DNA of 64,000 bases from Diogma glabrata (Eukaryota; Arthropoda; Insecta; Diptera; Cylindrotomidae). The DNA lies in the NCBI GenBank assembly GCA_963693315.1, contig OY856187.1:540837-604836 (forward strand), in the 5' to 3' direction. The number at the start of each line of letters is the position of its first letter. Within the stretch, counting starts at the first letter, position 1. Below the pieces are notes generated by a model. It made no database searches. It had not been told where the DNA came from and saw only the letters and a program-made list of their open reading frames with translations. A program made the translations under genes and the position numbers. Shown one piece after another: positions 1-8,706 of the stretch.

Positions 1-566
1 GGGATGCCAAACTCGATGTCACTAGGAAGATGTAGTTCTCTTCCGAACATGATATTCGCTGGCGTTTCACTTGTCGTATCGTGCACTGCGCTACGATAGG
101 CCATCAAGAATAACGGAAGATCCTTGTCCCAATTTCTTTGGTTGGCTTCTTCTACCTTTGACAAATGTTCTTCCATGGTTCGGTTGAATCGTTCTACCAT
201 GCCATCCGACTGCGGGTTCATAGGTGTAGTTCGTGTTTTTCTAATGTCGAGTGTTCTGCACAGCTCTTCCATCAATTGAGATTCGAAATTCCTTCCCTGG
301 TCCGTATGCAACTCGAGCGGTGTTCCATATCTGCAAATCCATTCATTGACTAATGTTTCAGCGACCGTAACTGCTTCCTGGTTCGGTATTGCATAAGCTT
401 CCGACCATTTTGTAAAGTAATCAATGACCACCATGATGTATTTGTTACCTTTTGTAGTTTCCGGAAATGGCCCCGCGATGTCTATAGCAATTCTCTCCAT
501 TGGGGCGCCCACATTGTACTGTTGCATCTCTCCTCGAGTTCTAGTCTTTGGTCCTTTGCTCGCCGC
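1..566 (-). pseudogene. pol: Integrase core of SAP-gypsy copy 1, downstream of a premature stop
   Basis: The same frame as the upstream pol continues past a stop codon at 567-569 and stays open to the window edge. It encodes the catalytic core of a retroviral-type integrase: a first acidic residue in an IDIAGPF block, a second in HTDQGRNF, and the glutamate in DGMVERFNR. The matching part of copy 2 at 34664-36085 shows that the stop replaces a cysteine codon. Integrase inserts the cDNA copy into the chromosome. The C-terminal part of the protein is beyond position 1. All three catalytic acidic residues are kept here, unlike in copy 2. Confidence 0.85.
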
Positions 567-3299
567 TTAAGTATCACATTGCCGACACCATTGCTCTACG
601 TCGGTTCGATACCTTACCCAATAAAACCTCTCCCTTACTTTAGCCAGGGTTTTATTGACTCCCAGGTGTCCTCCAGAAATACTTCCATGCAGCTTTCCCA
701 GTACCTCTTCTACTCGACTTGATGGCAACACCAGCTGTTCCAACACTTTCTTTCCATCAGCGGACTCCCATTTTCTTTTTAGTATCCCGTTGTCCATAAA
801 TAGTGAGTCCCATTGCGCCCAGTAGCATTTCACCTCCGTACTTAAAGGTGCGACCTCTTTCCACTCCGGTCGCCTTCCCTCAGTTTTCCATTTCAATATT
901 GGAGCCATATCTGGATCTTCTAGCTGCTCTCTTTTAATTGCCTCGGTACACCAATCTTCAGGAGTTTGGAGCTTGATTTGGTTCACTTTCATTGCATCAT
1001 TTCGCTCAGTTCTGCTACATGACTTGCACTCCTCTATACAGGGTCTTCTGGACAGGGCATCGGCGTTACCATGGATCCTTCCCTTGCGGTGTTCAACTTT
1101 GAAGTCGTTGTTCTGCAGGATCTCTATCCATCTTGCTGCTTGTCCTTCAGGAAATTTGAATTGTAATAACCATTTTAGAGCAGCATGGTCCGTGCGAATC
1201 AGGAATGGTTGTCCACACAAATACTTGTGGAAATGTTTCACAGCCTTGATGATAGCTAGCAACTCCTTCCTCGTGACACAGTAATTCCGCTCCGGCTTTG
1301 ACAGAACTTTACTGAAGTAGGCCACCACTTTCTCATCGTCTCCAACTTTCTGTGACAAAACCGCTCCAGTTCCTACATTGCTTGCGTCTGTGTCCAGAAT
1401 GACCATCTTTTCGGATTCTGGATAGGCTAGTATAGGGGTGTTGCATAGTTTTTCTTTTAAACGGCAGAATGCCTCATTACATTCGGTTGTCCACAGAAAC
1501 TTGGTATTTGCCTCTGTCAATTTATGTAGACTCTTGGCGATATTCGCAAAATTCTCCACGAATCTTCGATAATAGGTGCATAAGCCAAGGAAACTGCGTA
1601 GCTCATGAACATTCTTCGGTACTGGCCAATTTTTCACAGCATCAATCTTCTCGGGATCGGTTCTGACTCCATGTTCTGTAATGATGTGTCCAAGGTACTT
1701 CACTTCTTTGTGGAAGAGATTGCACTTTACCGGATTCAACTTCATGTTGGCATTACTTATTCTTCTGAGTACTTCTTCGAGGTTCATTAGATACTCTTCG
1801 AAGTTGCGACCCATTATAATGATGTCATCAAGATAAACTAGGCAGGCCTTCCAGGTTAAACCATGCAACACGCATTCCATTAGACGTTCAAATGTTGCTG
1901 GGGCATTGCATAGACCAAACGGCATCACATTGAACTCCCACAACCCATTGCCAGTAGAAAATGCTATCTTTCGTCGATCTTCTGGATGCATTTCGACTTG
2001 CCAGTAACCACTCTTCAGATCTAGTGTGCTGTACCATTTGGCCCCTGATAATGTATCCAGTGTGTCATCAATTCGTGGCAGTGGATAGCTGTCCTTAATG
2101 GTTACCTCATTCAGTTTTCGATAGTCTACACAAAAACGAGCTGACCCATCTTTTTTTCTAGCTAGCACCACTGGTGAGCTCCATGGACTCTTAGATGGTC
2201 TGATGACTCCATCACTTTTCATTTTGTCCAGCATTCCTTGCACTTCTTCGTGTTTAGCCAGTGGTAGTCTTCTAGGAGGCTGTCTGATAGGATGAGCGTT
2301 TCCAGTGTTGATCCTATGTCGCACGATGTTTGTTCTTCCAACATCTTCATCTCCAGTAGAGAAAACGCTGCTCATCTTCGTTAATACCCTCTTGATTTCT
2401 TTGAATTCGACTGGATTCATTCTTTTACTAAGATCTTGAAGTATTACTACTAATGCGGGATCGTTTCTCTGCATGAAGACCTTTTGCTCTTCTTCACAGC
2501 TGATTATCTCTTTTATGGTGCTGCATTTGGCGATTTCTTCTCCATGATTGATGACCACTCGTTTATTTGAGAAGTTAATCAGTTGCACTGGAACTACTCC
2601 CTCTTTTGCTGCAACTAGCGTTCGGCCAATCATAATGTTTCCCCCAAAGTCGTTGTTCCGTTCCCCCAAAGTCGCAGCTGGCTCAATCATCACAGGTGAA
2701 TTTTGGTACCTTTTATCTAGTAGCTTAGTCCATATGATTTTCTCAGATTTTGCCGGGATCTCAGTTGGTCCATCACTAATAACACGGACCTCAGCATTGT
2801 CGTTGGTGGCGTTTAGCACTATTTCTGTGTTTCCATATCTCAGTACGTGGCTTGCCAGATCTAATATAAAATTGTATTCCTTCATGAAGTCAAGCCCAAT
2901 TATGCAGTCATCTTCTATATCTGCTACAATAAATCGGTGCCTAAATGAATTTCCTCCAAGGTGAACCTCTTGGTCGCTTTCTCCATGAACTAGAACTGTT
3001 TCACCCGTAGCTGTTTTTAGGGTGAATCGTCTTGCTGTAACGATCTGACTATCATGAACCACATCTGGACGCACTATCGATCTCGAAGCACCTGTGTCCA
3101 AAGTCAACATGCACGATTTGCTTCCAACGGTTGCCTCTAAGACTAGACTACTATTTTCTCTTTTTACTTGTGATACCACCAATGTAGGGCATTGTAATTG
3201 AGCCAGCTTTCGCCCAGTTTCCCGAATCCGGAACGCGGCCTCTATCTTCCGGGTGTGGCTCCCATTTACATTCTCTTCGGATGTGCCCCAACTTCCCAC
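567..3299 (-). pseudogene. pol: Pol polyprotein of SAP-gypsy copy 1: protease, RT, RNase H, integrase zinc-binding region
   Basis: An open stretch of 910 codons. Domains in order: aspartic protease with LDTGAS near residues 67-72; reverse transcriptase with VDYRKLN near 391-397, MPFGLCNAPATF near 459-470 and the catalytic YLDD at 489-492; RNase H with DTDAS near 636-640, a KE pair near 678, TDHAALKW near 703-710 and NADALSRR near 745-752; then the HHCC zinc-binding start of integrase, ending WCRQCDT at a stop. In copy 2 the next codon is TGT (Cys); here it is TAA. The frame overlaps the end of gag by about 150 bases and lies one nucleotide downstream of it (+1), so a native element would need ribosomal frameshifting or readthrough to make Gag-Pol. 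The first ATG is probably not a real start. Confidence 0.9.
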
Positions 3300-4619
3300 A
3301 GTTCCAGCATCTTACTCTGCTAGATCTACTTCGTTGATTTCGTTCAGGTTTATCTTCCAAACTTTTGACACGCATGATCACTTCATCAAGCGCTGCTTTC
3401 AGTGGTTCCTCAGCAACTTCCATCTGACGTACTCTATCTGAGCCATACGCTCTTTTTCCGGCTTCCATTTGCAGGGCCAATGCCAAGACTTCCGCAGGTA
3501 ATTTCTTCCCGCTTAGATACAGCTGATTTCTCATTTGTATATCTCGAAGAGCATTGATAAATGTATCGGCTGCCAGTTCGTCTCGATGTTCAGCGTTATA
3601 GTTCGGGTATGACAGATTTACCAGTCTCACAATGTCAGCCTCTAATTCTTGCAAAGTTTCGCTGACTCCCTGTTTTCGTGTCTTGAGCTGCATGCGATGT
3701 AGAGCTTGCATATGACTTTCCCCATATCTTACTTCTAAGGCCTCCATTATCTTGCTGTAATCACGTTCAGTCGCTGATAGTGTCTGCAAAATTTCAGCAG
3801 CAGGTCCCTTCAATGCCAATATAAGCGCGTTTGCTTTTTGCTGGTGATCAACCCCAGTTGTTGCTATCTCAAATTGCATTTTAAATATCTGATACGATGT
3901 AGATCCATCAAATGCAGGTATTTTCACTCTAGCTGGAGCTGAACTAGTTGATGGATTGATCATGTTACCTGACTTCAATTGTCCTATTTCTTGGCGGAAT
4001 TCACTCGAAAGATTGCGTAATTTCTCTTCGTGTTCTTCGGTAACTTTCCGCAGCTCCCTTTCCATGTTGTTGATTTTGACCTCTGCACTGGATATACGTG
4101 ACTCGATTACTTCACGTAGACTTTCTTGCTTCGCCATCATATCAGCAAACTGTTGTCGTTGCTCTACTTTTTGTTCTGCTGCCAGAACTTTTTGTTCTGC
4201 TGCCTGTTTCTCTTGTCGGGCCATCAGATCAACAAGTTGTTGTTGTTGGTTGTTTCCTTGTTTGGCCATCATATCAGCAAGTTGTTGTTGTTGCTCTACT
4301 TTTTGTTCCGCTGCCAGTTTTTCTTGTCGGGCTATCAGATTGTTTCCTTGTTTGGCCATCATATCAGCTAATTGTTATTGCTGCTGTGCCATCATTTCTT
4401 TCATCAACGCCATCATCGGATCAATTGCTGGGGCATTCTGAACCGGAGTTCCTCCGACTCTGCTTCTATGACCTCTGTGTTTTGGCCTGCTTCTTCTAAA
4501 ACTTTACGCAGCCGGAATGCAAGTTCTGCCTTCGTTCCATGGATTGGAGCATTCCTTTTCTTCAACTCATCCTTCAGCTGGGTCTGGCTGAGATCACTAA
4601 TATTTTCTGTCTTGACCAT
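3151..4619 (-). pseudogene. gag: Gag of SAP-gypsy copy 1: SAP domain, coiled coil, capsid, zinc knuckle
   Basis: I take the start as the ATG at 4617-4619 (MVKT), about 13 bases downstream of the tRNA primer site; an earlier in-frame ATG lies inside the LTR and is unlikely to be used. The first 40 residues match the SAP consensus (LSQTQLKDELKKRN, then GTKAELAFRLRKVL), a helix-extension-helix that binds DNA in SAF-A, Acinus and PIAS proteins. Next is a Gln-rich coiled coil of imperfect repeats (LADMMAKQGNN, ARQEKLAAEQK), a capsid-like region (VKIPAFDGSTSYQIFKMQF onward) and one CCHC knuckle, CWNCGKLGHIRREC. Against copies 2 and 3 there is a one-base deletion near 4440-4450, which diverts the frame to a stop at 4413, and a CAA-to-TAA nonsense change near 4375. 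Gag would form the particle and bind element RNA. Confidence 0.88.
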
Positions 4620-4631
4620 TGTTTCAATAAT

Positions 4632-4647
4632 CCCACTTCTGACACCA
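4632..4647 (-). promoter_or_regulatory. Primer binding site of SAP-gypsy copy 1 (tRNA-Leu-like)
   Basis: On the minus strand, one base after the LTR end, the sequence TGGTGTCAGAAGTGGG begins with the TGG complementary to a tRNA CCA tail. From memory of dipteran gypsy-group elements it resembles the leucine-tRNA site. Minus-strand cDNA synthesis would start here. The same site is kept in the other two copies (about 37672-37687 and 44227-44242). Confidence 0.7.
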
Positions 4648-4648
4648 C

Positions 4649-5161
4649 TGTAACGACTCTTCGTTGGTTCTTTTAGATTATTGAGCAAATACGACAGTAA
4701 AAAGACAGATCTTTAGTTAACAAAATCCCAAACTTTATTTATCAACCAGTTACAGCAACTTCCGATTTTAATTACAATGAATTCTAGGGTCTCCAATTTA
4801 TGCACGATGAACTTCACTGCTTTTCCACAATTTGAATCAATAATGCTCGGAATCGTAAAATCTGTATTTACTATTCCACTAAGTTCAAATTCTTTTACTA
4901 TTAGTACCCAGGCTCAAGTACCACCGATTATTCCTTATACTTTCGAATATTTGTAAAACACTTTTAATTGCAAAATTAAAACTGACTATCTGATATTTTT
5001 GTTCGCTTATTTATATCGAAAAACAAGTAAATCGAAACTTCTATAATCCACTAGAAATCAATACTACGTAGTCCGTACATCTTGAATAGGCCACACCTGT
5101 TTTCATTCATACTTGCATTTGTATTAGCGAACTCAAATTTAATTTTTGCAAAATGTATTTG
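4649..5161 (-). repeat. 5' LTR of SAP-gypsy copy 1, first segment
   Basis: It starts TGTAACGACT directly beside the primer site and is homologous to the LTRs at 34022, 37689 and 44244. The LTR is interrupted after 5161 by a LINE and resumes at 8589. It carries a few more differences from the other three LTRs than they do from each other, so this copy is somewhat diverged. Read on the minus strand it would carry the promoter and polyadenylation signals. Confidence 0.93.
5150..5161 (+). repeat. Left 12-bp target site duplication of nested LINE 1
   Basis: AAAATGTATTTG lies here and again at 8577-8588. In the uninterrupted LTRs the motif occurs once, which confirms that the second copy was made by insertion. 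Confidence 0.95.
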
Positions 5162-5320
5162 GGTAGCGAAAATCCGAAATTCTACGTCCACGCCGTGCTA
5201 CCTGGGTAACGCTAACAGAATTAGGTTGGTGTAGTTGAGAGGGGCAGAGTAAATACTGCTTATACTCAATGATTCTGCACCATGGCGAGTCATTGGCGCC
5301 ATAAAACCAATGCAACTCAA

Positions 5321-5482
5321 GCGTCTGTTCTCCATGTTAGGGGCGGCTTGGAGCGGGCGTCTGTCTTGGATCAAGCGGCACGCTATATAAATGTGTAGAA
5401 AGCGTCTGTTCTCCATGTTAGGGGCGGCTTGCAGCGGGCGTCTGACTTGGATCAAGCGGCTCGCTATATAAACGTGTAAAAA
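5321..5482 (+). promoter_or_regulatory. Two tandem 81-bp promoter-like monomers of LINE 1
   Basis: Units start GCGTCTGTTCTCC at 5321 and 5402. Each ends in CGCTATATAAA, a TATA-like motif, about 70 bases into the unit. The second is followed by TTGTTTCTGGTGACC. The same pair occurs in the LINE at 40.8 kb and in its duplicate at 47.1 kb; the diverged minus-strand LINE 2 has one copy (about 25110-25195). Transcription function is inferred from position and TATA motif, not shown. Confidence 0.7.
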
Positions 5483-5536
5483 GGTTGTTTCTGGTGACCT
5501 TAAGATGCAGAACGAACCCATTCACGAAAATTTGGG

Positions 5537-8500
5537 TTGGGCGAAGGGCTAACACCCCATTTCCGTAAAAAAATTATTGTCATGAATTCTGTACACAGGC
5601 CTCGGAATATCTCGGAATCATTATTGGAACGACCTCGGAAACTGTACCCGGACTACGATTTAAAAATGGGAACCTGGAACGTGCTAAGCCTCAGAAGACC
5701 AGGAGATCTCCTAAAACTCACACAACAAGTCGAGAGCTACACACTAGATATAGTGGCATTACAAGAGCTAAGATGGCCAGGTAGTGGAATCCATGAAACA
5801 GCGAAAGGATACACTCTTTATTATTGCGGTCATCAAAACGGAGGAGAATTTGGAGTTGGCTTTCTTATACACCGTCGCGTGAATCAGCATGTTATCGACT
5901 TCTGCCCAATTAATATGCGGTTATGCACACTGAGAATCCGCACGCAAAAATTCAATGTAACGATCGTCAATGTTCATGCACCTACTGAAGATAAAGCAGA
6001 TGATATTAAAGACCTGTTCTTCCTAGAACTCGAAGAAGTCATCAATAAAATCCCGCGGCACGATATAAAAATCGTGGTAGGTGACTTTAATGCTCAAATC
6101 GGTAGGATTGCAGAACTTAAAACACATATCGGCCCTAACAGCTTGCATCATACCAGCAACAATAACGGTTTTCGCGCAGCCGAGCTGGCTATGATGTATG
6201 ATCTAGTAATTTCCAGCACTTTCTTCCCTCACAAGAGAATCCACAAGGCAACGTGGAAATCAAATGACGGAAGAACGGAAAATCAAATCGATCACGTCAT
6301 GATTTCTAAGAGACACTCCACAAGTCTAACTGACGTTCGATCATACAGAGGTGCTGATATGGACACTGATCATATGCTTGTCATCTTTAAATACAAGTGC
6401 AAATTATCATCTACATTTAATAGACAAGCAAAAAAGACCGTGCGCTGGAACGTCGATGCATTTAAACATCCGGAAACGCTGAACAGATATCAGGAAATTG
6501 TAACGCAAAGCATAGAAGAGCATGACATCTCTTCTGAGATGCCATTTAACATACAAGAAGAATGGCAAACGCTTCAATCAACCATTATAGCCGCAGCACA
6601 AACTACAATCGGAAAGCGGCCACCGAAATCACACAACGAATGGTTTGACGACGAGTGCCGCCAATCCGTTGAAAATAAACAAAAACTGCGAGAAAAATGG
6701 TTAACAAGGAACACCCGAAGCTCCCAATCTGATTATCTATGCGCCAGGAAAGTCTCAGCAAAACTTCTACGTAAAAAGAAACGCGAACACATGAAGAGCT
6801 GCATTGAAGACATCAACCAACATGCGGCCAGCGGAAATTCAAAAGAGTGCTTTGCCAATGCAAGAAATCTGACAAAAGATTTCCACCCAAGATCTACAGC
6901 CATCAAAAATGAAAATAATGAACTTACAACAAGTGAACGTGATGTGCTGGCAGTGTGGCGATCCCACTTTCAAGACCTATTGAATAGGACGAATGAAGTT
7001 CATCCTATTCGAGCAATTGCTCCATCAACTGAGGAGATTTTTGTCCCTTACCCAGCAATAGAGGAAGTGGAAGCTGCAATTAAAAAACTGAAAAATGACA
7101 AATCACCAGGTTTCGATGGAATTCCCGCTGAACTTTTGAAAAATGGAGGAGCAGCTCTGGTCTCACGTATATACGATCTGATTCTTGCAATCTGGGACCA
7201 AGAAGAACTACCTGCTGGATGGAAAACAGCTCTCATTGTTCCGCTACATAAGAAAGGTGACCGTCTAAAGTGTGAAAATTATCGTGGCATCGCACTGTTG
7301 AACACTGCATATAAAATACTAGCTAATGTTGTACTTGCTCGACTCATCCCGTTCGCCGAATCTATCATCGGTGACTATCAGTGTGGTTTTCGTCCCAACC
7401 GCTCAACCACAGATCAATGTTTTACATTAAGGATGATTCTGGAAAAATGTTGGGAGTACAACATCAGCATTCACCAGCTCTACGTTGATTTCAGGCAAGC
7501 ATATGATAGTATCATCCGCGACAACCTCTGGTCCGCACTCATATGCCTTGGTATCCCAGAGAAACTTGTTTCTCTGTGCAAACTCACAACATCGGGATCA
7601 AATTGTAGAATAGTAATCGAAGGGTCAGTTTCTGATCCTTTCGATATAACATCAGGTGTTCGACAAGGTGATGCACTCGCGCCTGTACTGTTTAATTTGG
7701 CGCTAGAGTACGCGATAAGAAAAAGCCGAATTGAGACGCAAAACTGCATATATAATAAATCTAGTCAAGTTCTTGGCTACGCAGATGATATTGTGCTTCT
7801 CGGACGTAGAACGAGCGATATTAAAGATAGTCTCTCTCAGCTTGAAAGAAATGCTAAACGACTTGGATTATGCATCAACACCGGCAAGACTAAAGTGCTA
7901 ACAACATCTAAGAACATACCTCCCGGAAATCTGGATACTGGCGACTACGAAGTGGAACGCGTGGAAAACTTCAAATACCTCGGGTCTGTAATAACATCGT
8001 CAAATGACATGCAGGCAGATATCAAAGCCCGTGTCTCTGCCGCATACAGAGTTTTCTACGCATACTCAAAACTTCTGCCATCAAAACATCTTTCGCGGTC
8101 GTGTAAACTCACACTTTACAAAACATTAATTCGACCTGTGCTTACATTTGGAAGTGAAAGCTGGACACTGACTTCCTCCGATTGTAGAATTTTATCAACA
8201 TTCGAGAGGAAGGTCATACGAACAATTTATGGTCCATGTAAAGTTGCTGAAAATCAGTATAGAATCCGAATGAATCACGAAATCAGACAGCTTCTTGGAG
8301 GCTGCGATGTAATCGGATTCATTAAATCTCCATTAGAAAGAATGATAGAATTAGCTCCATTAGAAAGAATGATAAAAAAAGCGTCCCAACAACAACCAGC
8401 TGGTGTTCGTCGAAGAGGAAGACCTAGACAACGCTGGCGTGATGACATCATCCAAGACCTTCGTGATATAGGATGTCGAAACTGGGGTCAACTGGTCATG

Positions 8501-8557
8501 GAACGAGATGATTGGAAGCTGGTGGCACAGACGGCAAAATCCCTTCATGGGATGTAA
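5537..8557 (+). CDS. LINE 1 ORF: endonuclease-reverse transcriptase, intact
   Basis: 1006 codons. The endonuclease of the exonuclease-endonuclease-phosphatase fold starts at MGTWNVLSLRRPG (44-56). Its catalytic signature is visible: Glu77 in LQELRW, Asp183 and Asn185 in VVGDFNAQ, and the Asp278-His279 pair in DTDHMLV. The RT region includes SPGFDGIPAELL (about 525), the AYDS block and YADD at 748-751. The C-terminal tail has a basic RRRGRPRQRWRDD stretch and no zinc knuckle. The endonuclease nicks the target and the RT primes from the nick. A small in-frame tandem duplication (SPLERMIEL then APLERMIKK) lies near 8325-8375. The first ATG is at 5537; a start at Met25 or Met44 is also possible. 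Host databases often label this domain 'craniofacial development protein 2-like', which is misleading. Confidence 0.93.
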   Translation: MGEGLTPHFRKKIIVMNSVHRPRNISESLLERPRKLYPDYDLKMGTWNVLSLRRPGDLLKLTQQVESYTLDIVALQELRWPGSGIHETAKGYTLYYCGHQNGGEFGVGFLIHRRVNQHVIDFCPINMRLCTLRIRTQKFNVTIVNVHAPTEDKADDIKDLFFLELEEVINKIPRHDIKIVVGDFNAQIGRIAELKTHIGPNSLHHTSNNNGFRAAELAMMYDLVISSTFFPHKRIHKATWKSNDGRTENQIDHVMISKRHSTSLTDVRSYRGADMDTDHMLVIFKYKCKLSSTFNRQAKKTVRWNVDAFKHPETLNRYQEIVTQSIEEHDISSEMPFNIQEEWQTLQSTIIAAAQTTIGKRPPKSHNEWFDDECRQSVENKQKLREKWLTRNTRSSQSDYLCARKVSAKLLRKKKREHMKSCIEDINQHAASGNSKECFANARNLTKDFHPRSTAIKNENNELTTSERDVLAVWRSHFQDLLNRTNEVHPIRAIAPSTEEIFVPYPAIEEVEAAIKKLKNDKSPGFDGIPAELLKNGGAALVSRIYDLILAIWDQEELPAGWKTALIVPLHKKGDRLKCENYRGIALLNTAYKILANVVLARLIPFAESIIGDYQCGFRPNRSTTDQCFTLRMILEKCWEYNISIHQLYVDFRQAYDSIIRDNLWSALICLGIPEKLVSLCKLTTSGSNCRIVIEGSVSDPFDITSGVRQGDALAPVLFNLALEYAIRKSRIETQNCIYNKSSQVLGYADDIVLLGRRTSDIKDSLSQLERNAKRLGLCINTGKTKVLTTSKNIPPGNLDTGDYEVERVENFKYLGSVITSSNDMQADIKARVSAAYRVFYAYSKLLPSKHLSRSCKLTLYKTLIRPVLTFGSESWTLTSSDCRILSTFERKVIRTIYGPCKVAENQYRIRMNHEIRQLLGGCDVIGFIKSPLERMIELAPLERMIKKASQQQPAGVRRRGRPRQRWRDDIIQDLRDIGCRNWGQLVMERDDWKLVAQTAKSLHGM

Positions 8558-8576
8558 ACGCCAGAGAGAGAGAGAG

Positions 8577-8706
8577 AAAATGTATTTGTTAAAGGGAGTT
8601 AACTTTTGATGCATCTTTGCTATAGAATGTAGAAAACATTTAGGCGGAACGTATTGGTTATTTATGATTAAATTAAATTAACCCATTCTGGACGAAGTTT
8701 ATTACA
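8577..8706 (-). repeat. 5' LTR of SAP-gypsy copy 1, second segment, with right target duplication
   Basis: 8577-8588 repeats the 12-bp target sequence, and from there to 8706 the LTR continues exactly as in the uninterrupted LTR at 34022 (TTAAAGGGAGTTAAC to GTTTATTACA). The bases after the LTR are ATAT, which could be half of a target duplication whose partner is outside the window. Confidence 0.95.

Larger units (their letters stand above)
5162..8576 (+). mobile_element. LINE 1: complete RTE-like non-LTR retrotransposon
   Basis: About 3.4 kb, from GGTAGCGAAAATCC at the 5' end to a GA dinucleotide run at the 3' end, bounded by a perfect 12-bp duplication of LTR sequence. It has a single large reading frame (5537-8557), a 375-bp 5' region with two 81-bp repeats, and only a few bases between the stop and the terminal GA repeat. 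A single ORF joining an apurinic-type endonuclease to an RT, with a short microsatellite instead of a long poly(A), fits the RTE clade and its relatives; I did not test this with a tree. With an open frame, intact ends and clean duplication it is probably young. Confidence 0.92.
1..8706 (-). mobile_element. Ty3/gypsy retrotransposon, SAP-Gag family, copy 1 (cut by window edge, LINE nested in its LTR)
   Basis: Read on the minus strand the order is 5' LTR, tRNA primer site, gag, protease, reverse transcriptase, RNase H, integrase, with the window edge falling inside the integrase. The LTR begins TGTAACGA at 4649 and ends TTATTACA at 8706, but a LINE sits between 5162 and 8576. Removing the LINE and one copy of its target duplication leaves an LTR of 631 bp, the same as the uninterrupted LTR at 34022. 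The 3' LTR lies outside the window, so a target duplication cannot be tested. The reading frames carry a frameshift and two nonsense codons, so this copy is defective. Family assignment rests on the order protease-RT-RNase H-integrase, which is that of Ty3/gypsy (Metaviridae). Confidence 0.93.

Noticed and set aside
3956..4653. Plus-strand frames of 80-160 codons rich in Cys, Leu and Val
   Set aside because: They are antisense to the Gln-rich coiled coil of gag and recur at 37.2-37.7 and 43.7-44.2 kb only because gag does.
5537..8557. A host gene of the 'craniofacial development protein 2-like' kind
   Set aside because: That database label comes from the endonuclease domain of such LINEs; here the domain is fused to an RT with a target duplication around the whole element.
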